Assembly (NCBI GenBank): GCA_963677165.2
Contig: CAXXSX010000002.1
Location: 4,402,001-4,466,000 of the forward strand
DNA from: JAFGXT01 sp963677165
GTDB lineage: Bacteria > Verrucomicrobiota > Lentisphaeria > Victivallales > SZUA-371
DNA length: 64,000 nucleotides
Direction: 5' to 3'
Shown here in pieces: positions 17,330-25,724 of the stretch. The notes under the pieces were generated by a model. The model was not told the origin of the DNA. It ran no database searches and saw only the letters and a list, made by a program, of their open reading frames with translations. Made by a program: the position numbers and the translations under genes. How positions within the stretch are numbered: position 1 is the first letter of the stretch; every line of letters starts with the position of its first letter.

Positions 17330-18613
17330 TTATGTTAATTTCTGATAATGCCTCAGCGTCTTGCCAATATATATCTGGCGGGGACGCGATATTCTTGTTC
17401 CCTTAGCTATCATTTCCTGCCAGTGAGCAATCCATCCCGGCAGTCGGCCAAGAGCAAACATGACAGTAAACATATTTTCCGGAATACCTATAGCACGATA
17501 TATGATACCACTGTAAAAGTCAACATTGGGATACAAATTTCTTTCAATAAAATACTCGTCTTTGGATACCCGTTCTTCAAGGTCCATCGCTAAATCCAGC
17601 ATCGGATCGTTGATCTTTAATTTTGCCAGAAGTTCGTGACAGGTTTTCTTGATTATAGCGGCTCTTGGATCAAGAGTTTTGTAGACGCGGTGACCAAAGC
17701 CCATTAGCCGGAAAGGATTATTTTTATCCTTGGCGCGGTCAATGAATTTCTGCAGGTTTCTGTCGCTGCGCATGATCTTGCGAAGCATGTCGATCACAGC
17801 CTGATTAGCTCCACCATGTAATGGCCCGGACAGGGCACTGACACCGGCGGAAATCGTCGCGTACAGATTAACCTGTGCACTTCCGACTGTCCTGACCGTT
17901 GTTGTAGAACAGTTCTGCTCATGGTCGGCATGAAGAATAAGAAGTAAGTCGAGAGCTTTTACGATATCTTTATTTACTTCATACGGCTTGACCGGTGAAT
18001 CAAACATCATATTCAAGAAGTTTGCACAGTATGACAAGTCATGGCGCGGATAAACGATCGGTTCTCCGATTGTTTTCTTGTATGCGAATGCGGCCAGGGT
18101 GCGGACCGTGGAGATCAAGCGTGCTGCTGACAGGTTGATATCTTCTTTTAATGACAGCAAGTCTACATTCGGATAGAAAGTAGACAGGGCATTGATCATT
18201 GTTGACAGGATATGCATTGGATGGGCTCCACGCGGGAAACCGTCAAAAAAATGTCGCATATCTTCATGCAGCATGGAATTTTCATTTAACAGCGCGGAAA
18301 AGCTGTGCAGTTGTTTTAGGTTCGGCATTTTATCATGGAGCATGAGATATACCGTTTCGACAAACGTAGCTTTTTCTGCTAGTTCTTCGACCGGAATACC
18401 GCGATAGCGTAGAATGCCGCGTTCTCCATTAATATATGTCACTTTACTGAAACAGGCTCCAGTGTTTAAAAAACTGGGGTCTACTGTGATATAACCAGTA
18501 TCCTTCCTTAAGGAAGAAACGTCAACACCTTTTTCATGTTCAGTGCCTTCTACAATCGGAAGCTTGTAAACTTTGCCTTCAATATGCAATTCTGCGTATT
18601 TTGTTTCACTCAT
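17330..18613 (-). CDS. gltA: Citrate synthase
   Basis: This enzyme condenses acetyl-CoA and oxaloacetate to citrate, the entry to the oxidative TCA branch. At 427 residues it has the length of the hexameric type II (E. coli-like) enzymes. The N-terminus carries the small beta domain (LHIEGKVYKLPIVEG). Catalytic signatures are readable: a first His in ADHEQNCSTTTVR, GPLHGGANQAV, MGFGHRVYKTLDPRA, and the Asp/Arg region near DFYSGIIYRAIGIP. It is transcribed alone, with a terminator directly downstream. The stand-alone location fits use for glutamate biosynthesis in an anaerobe, but nothing nearby proves that. Confidence 0.96.
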   Translation of the reverse strand: MSETKYAELHIEGKVYKLPIVEGTEHEKGVDVSSLRKDTGYITVDPSFLNTGACFSKVTYINGERGILRYRGIPVEELAEKATFVETVYLMLHDKMPNLKQLHSFSALLNENSMLHEDMRHFFDGFPRGAHPMHILSTMINALSTFYPNVDLLSLKEDINLSAARLISTVRTLAAFAYKKTIGEPIVYPRHDLSYCANFLNMMFDSPVKPYEVNKDIVKALDLLLILHADHEQNCSTTTVRTVGSAQVNLYATISAGVSALSGPLHGGANQAVIDMLRKIMRSDRNLQKFIDRAKDKNNPFRLMGFGHRVYKTLDPRAAIIKKTCHELLAKLKINDPMLDLAMDLEERVSKDEYFIERNLYPNVDFYSGIIYRAIGIPENMFTVMFALGRLPGWIAHWQEMIAKGTRISRPRQIYIGKTLRHYQKLT

Positions 18614-18807
18614 AATATGGCAAGCCCTGAATTTTATAAATATTTATTACTCATTCATCCGCCAGTATAGTAATCTACTGTCCGTTTATCAGATGCCCTC
18701 GCGGCTGGAATTAATAATTTATCTGGTTCGGATGTACTCAAGAACTTCTACATTAGTTCTTGTTTCAGGTTCTTTCAAGTAAATCAAATGATTTTTATGA
18801 AATTATA

Positions 18808-18845
18808 TAAAAAAAGAGACGAAAAATAAATATTCTTCGTCTCTT
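18808..18845 (-). terminator. Terminator downstream of htpG
   Basis: Perfect 9-bp inverted repeat AGAGACGAA / TTCGTCTCT, followed on the minus strand by seven T. It ends the htpG transcript. Confidence 0.88.
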
Positions 18846-18867
18846 TCTATGAAACAATATTATTTGC

Positions 18868-20754
18868 TTATTTTAAAGCACTAACCATCAGTTCAGAAAC
18901 TCGTTTGGAGAATGCCAGCGGATCGGCTATTACTCCACCCTCGGTAAGTACCGCCTGATCATACATCAACTCGGCATATTCGCCCAGTTTTGCGTCGGAA
19001 GAATCCTTATCATACAAAGACTGCATCGAAGCAACCAGCGGATGAGAAGCATTAAGCTCAAGAATACGCTTGGATTTCGGCATGTCCTGATTCATCGCCT
19101 TGAAAATACGTTCCATATGGGCGCCCGGATCATAGGTGTCGCCGACCAGGCAGCAGGCACTGTCCGTCAGGCGTTTGGAGAAACGTACATCTTTGACGCT
19201 TTCTTCAAGATGCTTTTTGATGAATTCCAGCAGAGACTTATGTTCTTCTTCTGCCTTCTTATTCTTTTCTTCAACTTCTTTCGCGGTTTCTTCATCCAGT
19301 TCAATTTCACCTTTTCCTACAGCAATCATTTTCTTGCCGTCATATTCAGTGAGTGACTGAACAACCCACTCATCAATCGGATCAATCATGAAGAGTACAT
19401 CAAAACCTTTGCTGCGCAGAATTTCCAGATGTGGAGAATTTTCCAGCATATTGCGGTTTTCACCGGTGATATAGTAGATATCTTTCTGTTCAGAAGGCAT
19501 GCAGTGAACATATTCTTTTAGCGTAATCAGTTTGCCGGCATCGTTCTTCATCGTTTCGAACATGGCCAGATCCTGCAGCTTTTCTTTATTTGCGTAGTCG
19601 GTATGAATACCTTCTTTGAGAACCTTACCGAATTCCTGGAAGAACGTGAGGTAAGTTTCAGGTTCTTTTTCCTGCATCTTCTTGAGTTCGCTAAGCAGCT
19701 TTTTAACCAGGTTCTTCTGGATCATTGTAATCTTAGCGTTTTCCTGCAGAATTTCACGGGAGACATTCAGCGGCAGGTCACTTGAATCTACAACTCCTTT
19801 TACAAATCGGAAGTATTCCGGCAGAAGCTTACTGCATTCGTCTGATATAAATACACGACGAACATAGAGGTGCAATCCTTTTTTATTCTGATCCGGCATA
19901 AACATGTCAAACGGAGCTTTTTCCGGTATAAACATGAGAGCTTTAAATTCGGACGTACCTTCCGCGGCATAGTGGATCGTTTTTAGTGGTTTGCCGAAGT
20001 GCGCGATATGTTCAAAGAAGTTGTCGTACTCTTCCTGGGAAACTTCAGAAGCCGGACGTAGCCAGATCGCTTTCTGCGAGTTCAGGGTTTCATCAACGAT
20101 TTCTTCCTTGTCATCTTCGCCCTTCTTGGTTACCTGCATCTTAATCGGGTACTCAATGAAGTCGGAGTATTTCTTGACAATCTGGCGGATCTTCCAGTCA
20201 TCAAGATATTCGCCCATATCTTCCTTTAGGAAAACGGTGATTTCGGTTCCCTGGGAATCTTTTTGCGTTTCCTCAATGCTGTAGCTTTCTTTTCCAGCGG
20301 ATGACCATTTTACTGCCGCCTCATCGCTGCCGGCGCGTTTTGTAACGATTTCCACCTTATCGGCAACCATATAGGCCGAATAGAAACCAACCCCGAACTG
20401 ACCAATCAGTTCCGGCATATCGGAATTTGACGCCTGCTTTTCTTCCAGCGCTTTCAAAAATGCCTTGGTGCCGGATTTGGCGATTGTACCGATATTGGTA
20501 TTTACTTCATCAAGAGTCATACCAACACCATTGTCGGTAATCTTGATGGTTTTGTTTTCTTTGTTTGCTTCCAGGCGAATTGTCCAGTCCTGCGCAATTT
20601 CCGGTTTTTGCAGGGACTCAAATCTGGCCTTGTCAATCGCATCTGCCGCATTGGCAATCAACTCGCGCAGGAAAATATCCTTATTCGAATAAAGCGAGTG
20701 GATCATCAAATCTAAAAGATGCTGAACCTCTGTCTTAAATTTTCTAGTAGACAT
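18868..20754 (-). CDS. htpG: Molecular chaperone HtpG (bacterial Hsp90)
   Basis: A dimeric ATP-dependent cytoplasmic chaperone of 628 residues, the normal length. The N-terminal GHKL ATPase has LRELIANAADAIDK, the DNGVGMT motif, and the GQFGVGFYSAYMVADKV lid segment. The middle domain includes GVVDSSDLPLNVSREILQ with the catalytic Arg. The C-terminal dimerisation domain ends in the usual basic/hydrophobic tail. The start ATG is preceded on the minus strand by AAAGGAGTGAAAAA. It is transcribed divergently from the GntR/LacI regulator at 21061 across an AT-rich gap. No CIRCE element is visible upstream. Confidence 0.98.
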   Translation of the reverse strand: MSTRKFKTEVQHLLDLMIHSLYSNKDIFLRELIANAADAIDKARFESLQKPEIAQDWTIRLEANKENKTIKITDNGVGMTLDEVNTNIGTIAKSGTKAFLKALEEKQASNSDMPELIGQFGVGFYSAYMVADKVEIVTKRAGSDEAAVKWSSAGKESYSIEETQKDSQGTEITVFLKEDMGEYLDDWKIRQIVKKYSDFIEYPIKMQVTKKGEDDKEEIVDETLNSQKAIWLRPASEVSQEEYDNFFEHIAHFGKPLKTIHYAAEGTSEFKALMFIPEKAPFDMFMPDQNKKGLHLYVRRVFISDECSKLLPEYFRFVKGVVDSSDLPLNVSREILQENAKITMIQKNLVKKLLSELKKMQEKEPETYLTFFQEFGKVLKEGIHTDYANKEKLQDLAMFETMKNDAGKLITLKEYVHCMPSEQKDIYYITGENRNMLENSPHLEILRSKGFDVLFMIDPIDEWVVQSLTEYDGKKMIAVGKGEIELDEETAKEVEEKNKKAEEEHKSLLEFIKKHLEESVKDVRFSKRLTDSACCLVGDTYDPGAHMERIFKAMNQDMPKSKRILELNASHPLVASMQSLYDKDSSDAKLGEYAELMYDQAVLTEGGVIADPLAFSKRVSELMVSALK

Positions 20755-21060
20755 TTTTTCACTCCTTTACATTTTGGGTTATTTGTTTTTGTTTGTATGA
20801 TTAATAACAGTCTTCAGGTTTTGTGGAATCCTGAATTCATAAATTTTTTTACAAATTCAGGAGACATATAATTTATACGTTTTTTTCAAAATATAAAATA
20901 TTTTCGTCAATTTTTTTTGAATTTTATATCTCTTAATGTTGTAAGTTTATAGATATTTTAAAAATTTATAGTTTTTATTTGTTTTGTTATAGACATTTTT
21001 CTGTTCAGCAGCAATATTAATAATGAAAACAATTAATCAGGAGCATACATTTCTGCAGTA
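20755..21060. other. AT-rich divergent intergenic region with TTATAG repeats
   Basis: This 306-bp gap between htpG (-) and the regulator gene (+) is strongly AT-rich. The only ordered element seen is TTATAG in direct orientation at 20947, 20966 and 20987, about two helical turns apart; the outer two extend to TTATAGAYATTTT. They could be regulator sites for the downstream operon, but no confident -35/-10 pair could be assigned. Confidence 0.4.
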
Positions 21061-22173
21061 ATGAAAAAGACAAAAAAATATGAAACTGCAGCCCAGTATA
21101 TAGCAGAAAAAGTTATTCCCGAACTTCAACCAGGAGATAAGCTTCCCCCGGAAAAGAAGCTTGCGGAACTTGCCGGTGTTAGTCTCATGACTCTTCGGCG
21201 CGGGATAGAACTACTATCGGAACAGGGGCTTGTTGAACGTATTCCCGAAAAACGGGCGATTGTGGCTGAGCCGGGAAAACCTTCCGCCGTGAAGAAACAA
21301 GCTGTTAAAATCTTGTTGTTAAGAGTTCGTGATGATTCTTTTTACAATGAGTTGGTCATCAGTGTACAGCAGGCCATGTCTGGATATAATGGTGATTTTG
21401 AATTTAACGTTGCTGTTAGCGAAATTCCAGATTTTTCCACTTTGCCTCATAAAAGTAGAGCCGTATATACCGAAGATGCCATTATCGAAGCCGTTAAAAA
21501 CTCTCATTGCGATGGTGTTTTGCTGATTCCCGGATTTACGGTGTTGTCGACTCTGGAGAAAAAGTTGAATCTTCTTGGTGTGGCTATGCTGGCGTTTCTT
21601 GCCCAGGAGCCCTGCAGAAATTACCTGAGCGTCAATATGGCGGCCGGTACCTATGCCGGTTTGTGTTATCTCAAGCAATGTGGATGCAGGCATCCGTTGT
21701 TTATTGGAGTCGATAGTGATTTTTCCTGGGAACGTCAGGCCGGGGCTGCAAAATTTTTTGAGGAATTCTATCCGCATATCACTCCGTCTCGAATGATGAT
21801 TTCCTGCCGGGGAACCATTGACGAGGGATATGATGCTTTTAGTCGTATACTTGACGAAGGTGTGCCGGTTGACGGTGTGATGGCTCATAATGATCTCTGT
21901 GCAGTTGGGGTAATGATGGCTGCGCGTAAGCGCGGGATAAAGCTTCCTGATGACTTGGCGGTTGTAGGGTTTGATGATTTAATGAATTCAAGTGAAATTA
22001 CTCCGTCTTTGACCACCCTGGTTCAGCCGCAGCAGCAGATCGCCGCAGAAATAATACAATCTTTTAATCATATCTTCAGTCATAAATTGACTGAGGTTTC
22101 AACCCGATCAATACTTCAGCCATACTTATTGGTACGTGAGTCGACATCGGGATTTATACCTAAAGAACAATAA
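21061..22173 (+). CDS. GntR-type HTH / LacI-type sensor regulator of the GH35 gene
   Basis: 370 residues. An N-terminal GntR winged helix (AAQYIAEKVIPELQPGDKLP, then EKKLAELAGVSLMTLRRGIELL) is joined to a LacI/GalR periplasmic-binding-protein-like effector domain. The effector domain has HCDGVLLIPGF, the FIGVDSDFSWERQAG region, MAHNDLCAVGVMMAARKRGIKLPDDLAVVGFDD and TTLVQPQQQIA. This domain pairing (AraR-like) is used for sugar-responsive repression. The gene is followed at once by the beta-galactosidase gene, so a galactoside or its product is the likely effector (inference). The start ATG is preceded by CAGGAGCATACATTTCTGCAGTA, with the GGAG rather far away. It may be autoregulated through the TTATAG repeats upstream. 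Confidence 0.92.
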   Translation: MKKTKKYETAAQYIAEKVIPELQPGDKLPPEKKLAELAGVSLMTLRRGIELLSEQGLVERIPEKRAIVAEPGKPSAVKKQAVKILLLRVRDDSFYNELVISVQQAMSGYNGDFEFNVAVSEIPDFSTLPHKSRAVYTEDAIIEAVKNSHCDGVLLIPGFTVLSTLEKKLNLLGVAMLAFLAQEPCRNYLSVNMAAGTYAGLCYLKQCGCRHPLFIGVDSDFSWERQAGAAKFFEEFYPHITPSRMMISCRGTIDEGYDAFSRILDEGVPVDGVMAHNDLCAVGVMMAARKRGIKLPDDLAVVGFDDLMNSSEITPSLTTLVQPQQQIAAEIIQSFNHIFSHKLTEVSTRSILQPYLLVRESTSGFIPKEQ

Positions 22174-22187
22174 TTTTGGAATTACTT

Positions 22188-23936
22188 ATGAAAAGTGTGC
22201 AAATTACAAAAAACAACATTCTGGTTGATAATAAACCGGTCAGACTCATTTCCGGCGCGATGCATTATTTCAGGGTCCATCCTGAACTCTGGCGGGATCG
22301 ACTCGAAAAGGCTCGTGCCATGGGGCTCAATACAATAGAAACTTATCTTTCATGGAACCTTCATGAGCCGGTCAAGGGACAATTCGATTTCAGCGGTTTT
22401 CTGGATATTGAAAAATATATAGAACAGGTCGCAGAAATGGGTATGATGATGATTCTGCGTCCGGGACCGTTCATCTGTGCGGAATGGGAGTTTGGTGGAT
22501 TTCCCGGCTGGCTGTCGACTGTACCCGGCATAAAACTCCGTTGTAGTAACAAACCGTATATGCAGCAGGTTGAGGACTTTTATAATGAACTCTTGCCGCG
22601 TCTGAAACGTTTCCAGTGGACCCAGGGCGGTCCGGTTATCGCGATTCAGATTGAAAATGAATATGGCAGCTATGGTCAGGATAAAACCTACCTTAATTTT
22701 ATTAAAGAACTATACGAAAAACACGGATTTGATATTCCGTATTTTACTTCAGACGGTCCCGAGAATGGAATGCTCCAGGGGGGAACGCTGCCTGGGGTAT
22801 GGAAGACCGCCAACTTCGGATCGCGCCCGAAAGAAGCGTTTGAAAAACTGCGTGAATACGAAGATGGTCAAATGATGTGTATGGAATTTTGGAACGGCTG
22901 GTTTGACCACTGGGGGACTGAGCACCATACCCGTGATGCGGAGGATGCTGCTGCCAGCCTTGATGAAATGTTGGCAATGGGCGCGCATGTGAATTTTTAC
23001 ATGTTCCATGGCGGTACGAACTTTGGCTTTATGAATGGAGCAAACTGTCATGATGGTGTGTATTGTCCGACGATCAACAGTTATGATTATGATTCACCGC
23101 TCAGTGAAGCCGGAGATCCGACGCCGAAATATGAGGCGTTCAAGAAGATTATTAGTAAGCATTTTCCTGAATGTTATGAAATTTGTGCTCCGCCTGCTTC
23201 AAAAAAACAGGCTTACGGCAAGGTAACGTTAAACAAAGCGGCGACTCTTTTCGACACTCTTGATCACATCGGTTCTGCTCATAAAGCCGAAACTCCCGAG
23301 TACATGGAGAATTTTGGACAGAACTACGGATTTATTCTGTATTCAAAGAAAATCGTTGGTCCTGTTCCAAGTGCGAAACTTACAATTCAGAATCCCCGTG
23401 ACCGTGCGGTTATCCTGGTAAATAAGAAGGAATACGCGGTAGTTTATCGAAATGATGACACCTTTACTGTCGATATTGATATCCCGGCAGAAGGAATCAA
23501 GCTTGATATCCTGGTTGAAAACATGGGCCGGGTAAATTTTGGCGACAACTTGTATGATTCGCAGAAGGGAATTACCGAGGGTGTTCGCATAAACGGACAG
23601 TTCCAGTTTGGCTGGGATATTCATACATTGCCGATGGATGACCTTGCCGCAGTCAACTATACGGATGATATTCCTGCAGATGGTCCGGCATTTTATCAAG
23701 GCGAATTCAATGTAGAAGAAGCCTGTGATACGTTCTTGGAAGTACCGTGTGGTACCAAGGGAATATGCTGGATCAACGGCTTCAACTTAGGTCGCTACTG
23801 GGAAATCGGTCCTCAGAAAACGCTTTATATTCCGGCTCCACTGCTTAAACGGGGACGCAATGAAATTGTTGTTTTTGAAATTCATGCAATGAAGCAGGCA
23901 TATGTTGAACTGCTTGACAAGCCGGACTTAGGGTAG
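22188..23936 (+). CDS. Glycoside hydrolase family 35 beta-galactosidase
   Basis: 582 residues. It hydrolyses terminal beta-D-galactosyl residues. The GH35 barrel fills the first 330 residues: SGAMHYFRVHPELWRDRL, the acid/base E158 in AIQIENEYGSYG, and the nucleophile E233 in MCMEFWNGWFDHWG. The C-terminal beta-sandwich domains are present (VLVNKKEYAVVYR, GINGFNLGRYWEIGPQ-like NGFNLGRYW near the end), as in bacterial and eukaryotic GH35. There is no signal peptide, so the enzyme is probably cytoplasmic and acts on imported oligosaccharides. An in-frame TTG at 22176 exists, but the ATG at 22188 suits the family N-terminus. It follows the regulator within 15 nt; a terminator ends this two-gene operon. 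Confidence 0.95.
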   Translation: MKSVQITKNNILVDNKPVRLISGAMHYFRVHPELWRDRLEKARAMGLNTIETYLSWNLHEPVKGQFDFSGFLDIEKYIEQVAEMGMMMILRPGPFICAEWEFGGFPGWLSTVPGIKLRCSNKPYMQQVEDFYNELLPRLKRFQWTQGGPVIAIQIENEYGSYGQDKTYLNFIKELYEKHGFDIPYFTSDGPENGMLQGGTLPGVWKTANFGSRPKEAFEKLREYEDGQMMCMEFWNGWFDHWGTEHHTRDAEDAAASLDEMLAMGAHVNFYMFHGGTNFGFMNGANCHDGVYCPTINSYDYDSPLSEAGDPTPKYEAFKKIISKHFPECYEICAPPASKKQAYGKVTLNKAATLFDTLDHIGSAHKAETPEYMENFGQNYGFILYSKKIVGPVPSAKLTIQNPRDRAVILVNKKEYAVVYRNDDTFTVDIDIPAEGIKLDILVENMGRVNFGDNLYDSQKGITEGVRINGQFQFGWDIHTLPMDDLAAVNYTDDIPADGPAFYQGEFNVEEACDTFLEVPCGTKGICWINGFNLGRYWEIGPQKTLYIPAPLLKRGRNEIVVFEIHAMKQAYVELLDKPDLG

Positions 23937-23949
23937 ATCTCTCCTCTAT

Positions 23950-23986
23950 GCCCTGACTCTAAGGAAACTTAGGGCAGGGCGTTTTC
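23950..23986 (+). terminator. Terminator of the regulator/GH35 operon
   Basis: GCCCTG-AC-TCTAAG and CTTAGG-GCAGGGC pair around a GAAA tetraloop with small internal mismatches, followed by GTTTTCTT. Confidence 0.82.
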
Positions 23987-24033
23987 TTATTAAAGTTATG
24001 CTAGCTTTTGTTTTTTTCCCATGCCAGGAAAGC

Positions 24034-25218
24034 TTATTCCGTGTAAAATAAATTCAATTGTGTTTTAAAGTAAATGCTGACAGGATTCTGTTTGAGTTTA
24101 TAATTGCTTTTGTTGTGTTTCAGCCACTCAAGACAAGCCTGTTTGTCTTTGTCTGAAAATTTATATGGTTTACACTTTGGAAATCCTTCTACGATCAGGG
24201 ATAATGCACCGGCAGCTTCATGGGCAAGTTGAGTCTCTTGTAGAAGAGCATCACCACCATTCGAATGCTTGAGTTTACTATTTAGCATATTGAATAAGAT
24301 TTCAACCGTTTGACGTGAACCTATATAACTCAAACCATATGGTATAAAACTCATAGACCTGGAATCATCATTGTTAATGTTGTTTTCCATTTTGATAACT
24401 TTTTTTAACGCTTTTGTCTCACCATTTTTTGCTAGTATGCATAATGCCAAATAACATCGTATATCACGATTGCCAACTATTTTATCGCCAAGTTTATCTG
24501 AATGAGAATGTAATAATTTTATGATATCTTTATCTTTGCCTAGCCCCATGTAATCAATGACGAATAAACTGGTTTTATCTTTTAAAATCATCTCTTTAAC
24601 AATCGATTTTGATTGCTCATCAAATATCGGCGGGTCATTGAGTAAACGAATAAATTTGTAAATTTGTGATTTGAGAATATTGGGATTATTGGTTTCCTTA
24701 TATATCCTATGGATTATGGAGTTTGCTAATGGCTTTGTTTGGTCGACATAAGCTTTTAAGATCAAATCCTTAATTTTTCGTTTCTTTTTCTCTATCTCCG
24801 GCGTATGCTGCTTATCATATTCCTGTAGCCATTTAGTGATATAACGTTCATTTCTCTTTAGCCAACGACGCATAAAGCATAGTTGCTTTTGCTTGTACTC
24901 TTCGCTTCCAAGGTATGCTCTTGAGCTAGCTTTACCCAAAGCCGTACAACCTTTCCGTGATTTAATCGTAGGATCAGCACCTCTCTTAAGCAGCATCTCA
25001 ACAATTTCAGGCTGAGTATCTCTAACTGCATACATCAGTAAGGTCCATCTCCACTTTGTATAAACTTGATTTACATCAAAATCCTCATCCGCGTCAAGTA
25101 TTTTTTTGACAGTGACAACATCCCCAGTCTTTACCGCATTAAGCATTTTCTGCGATTGACATCCCAAAAGAAAGAACCCGCAAAATGCCGCAAATAAAAT
25201 AATTTTCCATTTTTTCAT
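24034..25218 (-). CDS. Ankyrin-repeat lipoprotein
   Basis: 394 residues. The N-terminus is a lipoprotein signal peptide (KIILFAAFCGFFLLGC, Cys20). Two to three ankyrin units follow (MLNAVKTGDVVTVKKILDAD, then TLLMYAVRDTQPEIVEMLLKRGADPTI and CTALGKASSRA). The rest (about 130-394) is Lys-rich, helical and may contain HEAT-like repeats (LALCILAKNGETKALKKVI), but no domain is certain. It is probably exposed at the envelope as a binding protein. The base composition is noticeably AT-rich compared with the flanking housekeeping genes. It follows the small membrane protein gene (25242) by 23 nt and may be co-transcribed with it. Confidence 0.85.
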   Translation of the reverse strand: MKKWKIILFAAFCGFFLLGCQSQKMLNAVKTGDVVTVKKILDADEDFDVNQVYTKWRWTLLMYAVRDTQPEIVEMLLKRGADPTIKSRKGCTALGKASSRAYLGSEEYKQKQLCFMRRWLKRNERYITKWLQEYDKQHTPEIEKKKRKIKDLILKAYVDQTKPLANSIIHRIYKETNNPNILKSQIYKFIRLLNDPPIFDEQSKSIVKEMILKDKTSLFVIDYMGLGKDKDIIKLLHSHSDKLGDKIVGNRDIRCYLALCILAKNGETKALKKVIKMENNINNDDSRSMSFIPYGLSYIGSRQTVEILFNMLNSKLKHSNGGDALLQETQLAHEAAGALSLIVEGFPKCKPYKFSDKDKQACLEWLKHNKSNYKLKQNPVSIYFKTQLNLFYTE

Positions 25219-25241
25219 ACGTTTTGTAATTCCAGTTTTAG

Positions 25242-25628
25242 CTAGTTTTGTTTACCTTTGATTTTACCATCTGGAGTTAATTCAATTTCGATATGGTTTC
25301 TGTAGGCTCCGGCTCCACCGGTAACGTAGCCGAAGTTATGATCTAATTCTGTTTTATCTTCGAGTGTAACGTTCACATTGATTCCGCTATCACCATATAT
25401 TGAAAAGTTTTTTAGTTGTTTCTCATTGGGATTAATGTTTTTAAAAATTATATCCTTGCCGCATATACTAACAATAACCTTTTGGGCTTTTTGTGATGAA
25501 TTGTTGACAATGGTTAGTTTATTGTCGGTGAAATATTTAAATAAAAGAACGCTACAGATGGCAACAAGTGGCAACATGGCTATTCTTTTTATACGCCATT
25601 TATTCTTAATTTTATTTTCCTCTTTCAT
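25242..25628 (-). CDS. Small membrane-anchored hypothetical protein
   Basis: About 128 residues from the ATG at 25628, which gives a charged cytoplasmic N-tail (KEENKIKNKWRIKR) before one membrane segment (MLPLVAICSVLLFKYF). The extracytoplasmic part contains a beta-rich sequence (KLTIVNNSSQKAQKVIVSICGK and VNVTLEDKTELDHNFGYVTGG). An ATG at 25664 would add a second hydrophobic stretch. No clear ribosome binding site was found for either, and no family is recognised. The AT-rich gene is probably co-transcribed with the ankyrin lipoprotein directly downstream. Confidence 0.6.
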   Translation of the reverse strand: MKEENKIKNKWRIKRIAMLPLVAICSVLLFKYFTDNKLTIVNNSSQKAQKVIVSICGKDIIFKNINPNEKQLKNFSIYGDSGINVNVTLEDKTELDHNFGYVTGGAGAYRNHIEIELTPDGKIKGKQN

Positions 25629-25724
25629 ATTCGTTAATAATAACAGAAAGATATAGAAAAGCAAATTAAATCAGTTTGAATGGCATTGCTTAAGAAGTTC
25701 TTTGAGCATATTAAGGAATAAAGC

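Noticed and set aside
17114..17338. 74-codon plus-strand frame between the Ala-rich gene and gltA
   Set aside because: It contains the gltA terminator hairpin, has no ribosome binding site and no recognisable protein features.
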